A stretch of 64,000 bases of DNA from Ensifer adhaerens (GTDB lineage: Bacteria > Pseudomonadota > Alphaproteobacteria > Rhizobiales > Rhizobiaceae): contig NZ_PNFP01000005.1 of NCBI RefSeq assembly GCF_002940685.1, positions 310,001 to 374,000 on the forward strand, read 5' to 3'. This document shows positions 36,011 to 43,016 of the stretch, piece by piece. The first letter of the stretch is position 1; the number at the start of each line of letters is the position of its first letter. Both the position numbers and the translations under genes were made by a program. A model generated the notes under the pieces. That model had not been told where the DNA came from. It saw only the letters and a program-made list of their open reading frames with translations, and made no database searches.

Positions 36011-37507
36011 ATGAACGACAAGACCGAAACCACTGGCCTCTCCTCCGACGCAACGGAAGTGCGCGCGCAGAAGCTGAAGCTTTTGCGCGAGCAGATCGGC
36101 GACGTCTACCCGGCGCATTTCCACCGGACGATGAGCAATGCCGAGCTGACCGCCAAGTACGAAGGCCTGGAACCGGACACCGAGACGCAGGATGTCGTGA
36201 CCGTTGCCGGCCGCGTCTACTCCTCGCGCAACTCCGGCATGTTCATGGACATCCATGACGCGTCGGGCAAGATCCAGATCTTCAGCCACAAGGACGTGAC
36301 CAGCGAAGAGGCCCGCGGCCTGCTGCCGATGATCGACATCGGCGACATCATCGGCGTCACCGGGATCGTGCGCCGCACCAAGCGCGGCGAGCTGACGATC
36401 AATGCGCAATCAATCACCATGCTGACGAAGTCGCTGCTGCCGATGCCGGAGAAGTGGCATGGCCTCTCCGACATCGAGATCCGCTACCGCAAGCGTCACC
36501 TCGACATCATGACCAATGAAGAGTCGAAGCTGCGCTTCCAGCAGCGCAGCCGCATCGTCTCCGGCATCCGTCGCTTCATGGAAAACGACGGCTTCATGGA
36601 AGTCGAGACACCGATGCTGCACTCGGTCTATGGCGGCGCCACCGCCGAGCCGTTCAAGACGCATCACAACACGCTGAAGCTCGACATGTTCCTGCGCATC
36701 GCGCCGGAACTGTACCTGAAGCGCACGCTGGTTTCGGGCCTGACCGACAAGGTGTTCGAGATCAACCGCAACTTCCGCAACGAAGGCGTCTCCACCCGGC
36801 ACAATCCGGAATTCACCATGATGGAGTGCTACTGGGCCTATGCCGACTACGAGGACATCATGGACCTCGTCGAGCGCCTGTTCGGCGAGCTCGCCTTGGC
36901 GATCCACGGCTCGACCGAGTTTGCCTACGGCGACAAGGAAATCTCCTTCAAGGGTCCGTTCCGCCGCGTGCCGATGCCCGACGCCGTCAAGGAAGCGACC
37001 GGCATCGACTTCCTGGCGATGAAGACCGACGCGGAAGCCCGTGACGCCGCCAAGGCTGCCGGCTTTGAGGTCGAGAAGGACTGGACCTGGGGCGAGTGCC
37101 TCGCCTTCCTCTTCGAGGAGAAGGTCGAGCCGACCCTCATCCAGCCGGCCCATGTCACCCACTTCCCGAAGGACATCTCGCCGTTTGCCAAGGAAGTGCC
37201 GGGCGAGCCGCGCCTCGTCGAGCGTTTCGAGACCTATTGCAACGCCTGGGAACTGGGCAACGCCTTCTCCGAACTCAACGATCCGGAAGAGCAGCGCGCC
37301 CGCATGGTCGAGCAGCTGGAACAGGCGCATGCGCGCGGCGAAAAGGCCAAGCAGCTTGACGACGAGTTCCTTGATGCCATCGACCAGGGCATGCCGCCGG
37401 CCGGCGGCCTCGGCATCGGCGTCGACCGTCTGATCATGCTTTTGACCAACGCGCCGTCGATCCGCGACGTCATCCTCTTCCCGGCCCGCCGCCAGAAGGC
37501 TGACTGA
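36011..37507 (+). CDS. lysS: Lysyl-tRNA synthetase, class II
   Basis: A 498-residue class II synthetase. The N-terminal OB-fold for anticodon binding (VVTVAGRVYSSRNSGMFMDI) is followed by motif 1 around RRFMENDGFMEVETPML, motif 2 FEINRNFRNEGVSTRHNPEF, and motif 3 GGLGIGVDRLIMLLTNAPSI. The length fits LysS. It lies 12 bases after gltX and is followed by a strong terminator, so the pair forms an operon of translation genes. Confidence 0.96.
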   Translation: MNDKTETTGLSSDATEVRAQKLKLLREQIGDVYPAHFHRTMSNAELTAKYEGLEPDTETQDVVTVAGRVYSSRNSGMFMDIHDASGKIQIFSHKDVTSEEARGLLPMIDIGDIIGVTGIVRRTKRGELTINAQSITMLTKSLLPMPEKWHGLSDIEIRYRKRHLDIMTNEESKLRFQQRSRIVSGIRRFMENDGFMEVETPMLHSVYGGATAEPFKTHHNTLKLDMFLRIAPELYLKRTLVSGLTDKVFEINRNFRNEGVSTRHNPEFTMMECYWAYADYEDIMDLVERLFGELALAIHGSTEFAYGDKEISFKGPFRRVPMPDAVKEATGIDFLAMKTDAEARDAAKAAGFEVEKDWTWGECLAFLFEEKVEPTLIQPAHVTHFPKDISPFAKEVPGEPRLVERFETYCNAWELGNAFSELNDPEEQRARMVEQLEQAHARGEKAKQLDDEFLDAIDQGMPPAGGLGIGVDRLIMLLTNAPSIRDVILFPARRQKAD

Positions 37508-37533
37508 CCGGGAGCGGCGTTGCCACCAACAGG

Positions 37534-37566
37534 AAAGCCCGGCGCGAGAGCACCGGGCTTTTTTTT
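37534..37566 (+). terminator. Strong terminator after lysS
   Basis: AAAGCCCGG, a 10-base loop, CCGGGCTT, then a run of six T's. Confidence 0.9.
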
Positions 37567-37608
37567 GATTTCGGATCTATCTTCCGGCTGCCGGAAACGG
37601 AGCCCCGC

Positions 37609-38286
37609 TCAGTGCCCCGCGGGCGCCTCGGCGGTCTCGGCCGGTTTGGCCTCCTGGTCCGCGGCGCCGCCCTCGGCCGTTACGGCCCCGGTCGCTTCCG
37701 CCGACGGGTCGATGCAGGAAGATTGGTCGTCCATGGCCGCCATCATCGTGCGGATATCGCCCATCGACAGGTCGACGATCTTGCCATGGAAGGCACCGAC
37801 GGAATTTGCCGTGCCCTCATTGTAGGACGCGCGAAACGTCTCGCTCATGCCGGGTACGCTCTGCGGGCCGGGCGCGAAGAGCACTTCCGCGCCGATCGCC
37901 GCACCGCGCACGTCGGCCCGGTTTTCAGGGCCGGCGGAATCGAGCACGACGACCTGATAGAGATCTGCCTTTTCTGTCTTCGCCAAGGCGCCGACGACCC
38001 GCAGCGCCGTGCGCATGCGGCTCTCGCCGTCGGCGCGATCGGTCTTGATGTGCATGCGGATCCAGCGCTGGCCGTTATGGCCGAGCTTCAACGTGCGGAT
38101 GGCCGTGCATTCGAGGCCGGAGGTCTTCGGCTCGGACATCCGCGCCATCAGCGCATCGCGGCTGACATAGACGGCGGCAGCGCCCGAGGCGGCAGAAACA
38201 CCGAAAGCCGCAGTGAGAATGACGAGCAGTCTCTTCGATGGCTTGATCTTGCCGAGGATAGCCTTCACGAGCGTGGACTCCGCCAT
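37609..38286 (-). CDS. Unknown membrane-anchored periplasmic protein
   Basis: A 225-residue protein with one N-terminal hydrophobic segment (LLVILTAAFGVSAASGAAAVYV) acting as an anchor or uncleaved signal. The periplasmic part has TDRADGESRMRTALRVVGA and YQVVVLDSAGPENRADVRGA, an alpha/beta arrangement I do not recognise. The C-terminus is Ala/Glu/Pro-rich (ATGAVTAEGGAADQEAKPAE). The start is uncertain: two adjacent ATGs, 38286 and 38289, with a weak ribosome site. It is alone between lysS (convergent) and a small secreted gene. Confidence 0.65.
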   Translation of the reverse strand: MAESTLVKAILGKIKPSKRLLVILTAAFGVSAASGAAAVYVSRDALMARMSEPKTSGLECTAIRTLKLGHNGQRWIRMHIKTDRADGESRMRTALRVVGALAKTEKADLYQVVVLDSAGPENRADVRGAAIGAEVLFAPGPQSVPGMSETFRASYNEGTANSVGAFHGKIVDLSMGDIRTMMAAMDDQSSCIDPSAEATGAVTAEGGAADQEAKPAETAEAPAGH

Positions 38287-38412
38287 CATATCCAGAAATT
38301 GCAAAAAGCCCGGAACGGGCAGCACAACATTAGGCGCGCGACCTTTCGGAAAGTTTAAATTGCGGTGGCGATCTGCCGGCAACCCGCAGCAGACCAGCGG
38401 CAGGGGATCAAC

Positions 38413-38445
38413 AAAAAGGAGGCAGGCGATTGCGCGCCTGCCTCC
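38413..38445 (-). terminator. Terminator after the small secreted gene
   Basis: On the minus strand an 11-bp stem GGAGGCAGGCG/CGCCTGCCTCC with a 6-base loop runs into TTTTTG. Confidence 0.85.
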
Positions 38446-38465
38446 CTCTCAAGCCTGTACGTCGA

Positions 38466-38789
38466 TCAATCCACGGCGATATCGATGCGGTCGCGGCACT
38501 CGCGGTAAGGCGAAAGATGCACCTTGCCCGAGGCGTCGACCCATCTACGGTTTTCGACGCAATAGGCGCCCGATTTCGTCAGGATGACCTTGGGGCGCCG
38601 CCGGTTGTAGCTGTCGTTGGCATGGGTGAAGGAGCCGATGCCGGCGTACCAGTCGCTGCTGTCAGAAGAGCCGTGTCCGCCACCACCGCCGCCGCGGCCC
38701 TTGCCGCCGGCGCTTTGGGCAAAGGAGGGAGCGGCAAACGACGTTGCCGCGGTGACGACGATCATGGAAACAAGGACCAGCCTATGCAT
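38466..38789 (-). CDS. Small glycine-rich secreted protein
   Basis: A 107-residue exported protein with signal peptide ending in SFAQS, then a glycine-rich linker (GGKGRGGGGGGHGSSDSSD) and a C-terminal part with two cysteines (YCVENRRWVDASGKVHLSPY REC). It has no recognised domain. A GGAGGTAAT ribosome site and a good terminator suggest a real, separately expressed gene. The cysteine pair may form a disulphide in the periplasm. Confidence 0.7.
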   Translation of the reverse strand: MHRLVLVSMIVVTAATSFAAPSFAQSAGGKGRGGGGGGHGSSDSSDWYAGIGSFTHANDSYNRRRPKVILTKSGAYCVENRRWVDASGKVHLSPYRECRDRIDIAVD

Positions 38790-38990
38790 GACATTACCTC
38801 CCGGTTGACTGGATGAGCCGTTCCCATCCACACGCAGAGCTTGCCATGCTCGCCCGGTTGGCGGTGTTCCCATGGAAACCGGTCAGAGGCGCGGCCGCTC
38901 CCCCATCAACCCGGATGGCGATTGACATTCGCGGCCATCTTGCCTCCATTGCGAGCCGTCAAACACAAGAACAAGAAAAGAAGAACGAGA

Positions 38991-39944
38991 ATGCATAAAG
39001 TTATCTTCGATACGGATCCGGGCATCGACGATGCGATGGCGCTGCTCTTCCTGCACCGTCACCCGGCCATCGACCTGATCGGCATCACCACCGTCTTCGG
39101 CAATGCCTCGGTCGAGACCACCACCCGCAATGCGCTCTTCCTGAAACAGCGCTGGGGCATCGACGCGCCGGTCGCCAAGGGCCTCGACAAGACCTTCAAT
39201 CCCGACCGCCCGCATGTCGGCTGGCCGACCTTCATCCACGGTGACGACGGTCTCGGCAACATCGACGTGCCCGAGACGGTCGACCTGCCGGTCGACCCGC
39301 GTCCGGCCCACCGCTTCATCATCGACACCGTTCGCGCCCACCCCGGCGAAGTGACGCTGATCGCCGTCGGCCGCATGACCAACCTGGCGCTGGCGCTGCG
39401 CGAGGATCCGGAGTTCGCGGCCCTCGTGCGCGAAGTCGTCATCATGGGGGGCGCCTTCGACGTCAACGGCAACATCACGCCCGCTGCCGAAGCCAACATC
39501 CACGGCGACCCGGAAGCCGCCGACGTTGTCATGACGGCGCCTTGGCCGGTGACGGTCGTCGGTCTCGACGTCACCACGCAGACTGTCATGACCAAGGCGA
39601 TGATCGCCGACATCGCCGAACGCGGCGGTGACGCCGGCAGGCTGCTCGCCGACATCTCGAAGTTCTACGTCACCTTCTACGAGCAGCACGTGCCCGATGG
39701 CATGGTCGTGCATGACAGCTGCGCCTGCGCCTATGTCGTGGCGCCGGACCTCTTCACCGTCAGAAGCGGCTCGATCCGCGTCGTCTGCAGCGGCATCGCC
39801 GACGGCCAGACGATCCAGAGCCCCGACAACCGGCTGTTCCCGCCGAGCCCCTGGGACGATCTGCCGAGCCAGAAGGCCTGCGTCGACATCGATGCCGCCC
39901 GCACGCTGAAGCTGATCAGCGACACGCTGGTTCTCGGCGGCTGA
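38991..39944 (+). CDS. Inosine/uridine-preferring nucleoside hydrolase
   Basis: A 317-residue enzyme that splits ribonucleosides into base and ribose in salvage. The Ca2+-binding signature KVIFDTDPGIDDAMALLFL opens the protein; the substrate residues appear in IMGGAFDVNGNITPAAEANI (asparagines) and VHDSCACAYVVAP (active-site histidine/aspartate). The ATG at 38991 begins at the conserved strand; upstream in-frame codons would add an unconserved tail. It is monocistronic. Confidence 0.94.
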   Translation: MHKVIFDTDPGIDDAMALLFLHRHPAIDLIGITTVFGNASVETTTRNALFLKQRWGIDAPVAKGLDKTFNPDRPHVGWPTFIHGDDGLGNIDVPETVDLPVDPRPAHRFIIDTVRAHPGEVTLIAVGRMTNLALALREDPEFAALVREVVIMGGAFDVNGNITPAAEANIHGDPEAADVVMTAPWPVTVVGLDVTTQTVMTKAMIADIAERGGDAGRLLADISKFYVTFYEQHVPDGMVVHDSCACAYVVAPDLFTVRSGSIRVVCSGIADGQTIQSPDNRLFPPSPWDDLPSQKACVDIDAARTLKLISDTLVLGG

Positions 39945-40026
39945 ACCTTATCGAGGTGCGACCGTTGTTGCGCCTCGAAAAACTTGGACAAGATGGCTGG
40001 CGGACCCGCGTTCGCCGGCTATCTTT

Positions 40027-41043
40027 ATGTCCATGAAACCGGACGCCCTGCTCTATCCCGCCCCCAAAGGTCTCTACTGCCCGATCGGCGACTTCTACAT
40101 CGACCCGGTGCAGCCGGTCGAAAGGGCGCTGATCACCCATGGCCATTCCGACCATGCCCGCGCCGGCCATGGCCAGGTGCTCGCGACGAGCGAAACCCTC
40201 GACATCATGCGCATCCGCTACGGCGATGGCCTCTGCGGCACGAGTCAGCCGATCGAACTCGGTGAAGCACTTGTCTTCAATGGCATCGAGGTGGGCTTCC
40301 ATCCGGCTGGCCACGTGCTCGGCTCGGCGCAAATTTCGGTTCGCGCGGGCGGCACCCGCATCGTCGTGTCAGGCGATTACAAGCGGAGGCGGGACCCCAC
40401 CTGCGCCGGCTTCGAACCGGTCGCCTGCGACGTCTTCATCACCGAGGCGACCTTCGGCCTGCCGGTCTTTCACCATCCCGATGACCGGATCGAGACCCGC
40501 AAGCTGCTGACGTCGCTCGCGCAATTCCCCGAGCGGACCCATGTGGTCGGCGCCTATGCGCTCGGCAAGGCGCAACGGGTCATCGCGCTGCTGCGCGAAC
40601 AAGGCTACCACGAGCCGATCTTCATCCACGGCGCCCTGCAGCGGCTCTGCGACTACTATCAGAGCCAGGGCATCGACCTTGGCGAACTGCGCCCGGCAAC
40701 GCTTGCCGCCGAAGAAAAGCAGGATTTTCGGGGCACGGTGGTCGTCGGCCCGCCCGCCGCCTTCGCCGATCGCTGGTCCCGGCGCTTCGCCGACCCGATC
40801 GCCATCTTCGCATCCGGCTGGATGCTGATCCGGCAAAGGGCAAAGCAGCGCGGCGTCGAGCTGCCTCTGATTATCTCCGACCATTGCGACTGGGCCGAAC
40901 TGACCGAGACGATCACCGAGATCGCACCGGCCGAGGTCTGGGTCACGCACGGGCGCGAGGAAGCACTCGTGCGCTGGTGCGAGATCAAGGGCATCGCGGC
41001 CCGCCCGCTGCATCTCGTCGGCTACGACGACGAGGGAGAGTGA
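40027..41043 (+). CDS. Ligase-associated metallo-beta-lactamase-fold DNA exonuclease
   Basis: A 338-residue nuclease of the beta-CASP/Artemis-Snm1-like group. The metal site is ALITHGHSDHARAGHG, then LGSAQISVRAGGTRIVVSGD and FITEATFGLPVF. In many bacteria this family (TIGR04122) lies with an ATP-dependent ligase, an Lhr-like helicase and a phosphoesterase in a DNA-repair cluster. Here only the ligase follows, 3 bases downstream. It probably trims DNA ends before sealing. Confidence 0.9.
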   Translation: MSMKPDALLYPAPKGLYCPIGDFYIDPVQPVERALITHGHSDHARAGHGQVLATSETLDIMRIRYGDGLCGTSQPIELGEALVFNGIEVGFHPAGHVLGSAQISVRAGGTRIVVSGDYKRRRDPTCAGFEPVACDVFITEATFGLPVFHHPDDRIETRKLLTSLAQFPERTHVVGAYALGKAQRVIALLREQGYHEPIFIHGALQRLCDYYQSQGIDLGELRPATLAAEEKQDFRGTVVVGPPAAFADRWSRRFADPIAIFASGWMLIRQRAKQRGVELPLIISDHCDWAELTETITEIAPAEVWVTHGREEALVRWCEIKGIAARPLHLVGYDDEGE

Positions 41044-41046
41044 GCG

Positions 41047-42666
41047 ATGCGCGCCTTTGCCGAACTGCTCGACCGTCTCGTCTTGAGCCCGCAGCGCAAT
41101 GCCAAGATCCGGCTGCTCGTCGATTACTTTCGCGCCGCGCCGGATCCCGATCGCGGCTATGCGCTCGCCGCGATCGCCGGCACGCTCTCGCTCAACACCG
41201 TCAAGCCGGCGATGATCCGCGACCTCTTGCTCGAACGTATGGACGCGGTGCTCTTCCAATACTCCTACGATTATGTCGGAGACCTCGCCGAGACGGTATC
41301 GCTCGCGTGGGAGCCGCCTGCCGGGTCAGTGCAAACTGATATCCCCTTGGGCGCCGCAATCGAGCGCCTGCAAAGAACCGGGCGCGCGGAAGTGCGCAGC
41401 GTCGTGCGCGACATGCTCGACCATCTGGACACCTCGGCGCGCTTCGCCTTTCTCAAGCTGGTGACGGGAGGCCTGCGCATCGGCGTATCGGCGAAACTCG
41501 CCAAGCAGGCGCTTGCCGACATGGGCGACAAGGATGTCGCCGAGATCGAGACCCTCTGGCACGGCCTGTCGCCGCCCTATCTGCCGCTCTTTCGCTGGCT
41601 ATCGGGAGAAGCGGAGAAACCCGCGCTTTCGACACCCGCAGTCTTCCATTCGGTCATGCTCGCCAACCCCGTCGGCGAAGGCGATCTCGACGCGCTCGAC
41701 CCCAAGGATTTCGCCGCCGAATGGAAGTGGGACGGCATCCGCGTGCAGCTTGCCAACATCGGCGGCGTCAGACGCCTTTACTCCCGCAGCGGTGACGAGA
41801 TATCGGGCGCCTTTCCCGACGTGCTGGACGCCGCCGACTTCACCGGCGTCATCGACGGCGAACTGCTCGTCGGCGGCACCGCGCGTACCAATCGCGCTAC
41901 CCGAACTTTCGCCGACCTGCAGCAACGCTTGAACCGCAAAACGGTCAGCCCTAAGCTCATCGAAACCTATCCGGCCTTCGTCCGCGCCTATGACATTCTC
42001 TTCTCAGGCGAAGAGGACGTTCGCCCACTGGGCTTCGTCGAACGACGCGCGCTGCTCGCCGACATCGTCGAGCGCGCCTCGCCGCAGCATTTCGACCTGT
42101 CGCCGCTCGTGCCGTTTTCGTCCTGGGAAGAACTCGACCGGCTGCGCGCCGATCCGCCCGATCCGGTAATCGAAGGCATTATGCTGAAGCGGCTGGATTC
42201 GCCCTATACGCCGGGCCGCGTCAAAGGCCCGTGGTTCAAGTGGAAACGCGCGCCCTTCAACATCGACGCGGTGCTGATGTACGCCCAGCGCGGCCACGGC
42301 AAGCGCTCGAGCTACTATTCCGACTACACCTTCGGCGCCTGGACCGCCGTCGACGGAAAGGAAACGCTGGTGCCGGTCGGCAAGGCCTATTTCGGCTTCA
42401 CCGATGCCGAACTGGAAATCCTCGACCGTTTCGTCCGCGACAACACGATCGAGCGCTTCGGGCCGGTCCGGGCCGTGCGCGCCGAGCCCGATTTCGGCTT
42501 CGTGGTAGAGGTCGCCTTCGAGGGCATCAACCGCTCGACCCGGCACAAGTCCGGTGTCGCCATGCGCTTCCCGCGCATCGCACGTCTGAGGCAGGACAAG
42601 CTGCCACGCGATGCCGATCGCCTGGAGACGCTGCAGGCGATGATCGAAGCGCGCGAGAGCACATAA
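41047..42666 (+). CDS. ATP-dependent DNA ligase (bacterial repair type)
   Basis: A 539-residue ligase. The AMP-accepting lysine is in the motif FAAEWKWDGIRVQLA; other nucleotidyltransferase motifs are VIDGELLVGG, EGIMLKRLDSPYTPG and PWFKWKRAPFNIDAV. The N-terminal third is the helical DNA-binding domain and the C-terminus is an OB fold (TAVDGKETLVPVGKAYFGF). It belongs to the ligase group that pairs with the MBL exonuclease encoded 3 bases upstream. It would act in end repair separate from the NAD-dependent replicative ligase. Confidence 0.93.
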   Translation: MRAFAELLDRLVLSPQRNAKIRLLVDYFRAAPDPDRGYALAAIAGTLSLNTVKPAMIRDLLLERMDAVLFQYSYDYVGDLAETVSLAWEPPAGSVQTDIPLGAAIERLQRTGRAEVRSVVRDMLDHLDTSARFAFLKLVTGGLRIGVSAKLAKQALADMGDKDVAEIETLWHGLSPPYLPLFRWLSGEAEKPALSTPAVFHSVMLANPVGEGDLDALDPKDFAAEWKWDGIRVQLANIGGVRRLYSRSGDEISGAFPDVLDAADFTGVIDGELLVGGTARTNRATRTFADLQQRLNRKTVSPKLIETYPAFVRAYDILFSGEEDVRPLGFVERRALLADIVERASPQHFDLSPLVPFSSWEELDRLRADPPDPVIEGIMLKRLDSPYTPGRVKGPWFKWKRAPFNIDAVLMYAQRGHGKRSSYYSDYTFGAWTAVDGKETLVPVGKAYFGFTDAELEILDRFVRDNTIERFGPVRAVRAEPDFGFVVEVAFEGINRSTRHKSGVAMRFPRIARLRQDKLPRDADRLETLQAMIEAREST

Positions 42667-42744
42667 CAACACCTGCGAAGATCAAGGGAACACTGACGAC
42701 GGCTGCGCGTTGGGATCGGACCACCAACCGAAAGGCCAAGCATC

Positions 42745-42930
42745 ATGCCAGCAAAGTCGAAAGCCCAGCAGCGTGCGGCCGGCGCCGCGCTTGCCGCAAA
42801 GCGCGGAGACATCAAGAAATCCAGCCTGAAGGGCGCCTCGCGCGAAATGGAAGAATCCATGAGCGAAGGTGAGCTCAAGGAGCTTGCCGAAACCAAGGGC
42901 AAGACGCTGCCCGAACGGAAGGGCAGTTAA
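42745..42930 (+). CDS. DUF3008 small basic protein
   Basis: A 61-residue lysine- and alanine-rich protein (MPAKSKAQQRAAGAALAAKR, then SLKGASREMEESMSEGELKE and TKGKTLPERKGS). It is a typical DUF3008 member, a short family of unknown role found in proteobacteria. It is 78 bases downstream of the ligase, on the same strand. Nucleic-acid binding is possible from the charge but unproven. Confidence 0.85.
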   Translation: MPAKSKAQQRAAGAALAAKRGDIKKSSLKGASREMEESMSEGELKELAETKGKTLPERKGS

Positions 42931-43016
42931 TTGCACGCCTCGAACAAAAGCGACGCCTAAAGCAAGAATTATTAAGACCCTTTTGGGAAAATCCCTGTCG
43001 TTACATAGCCATTCGC

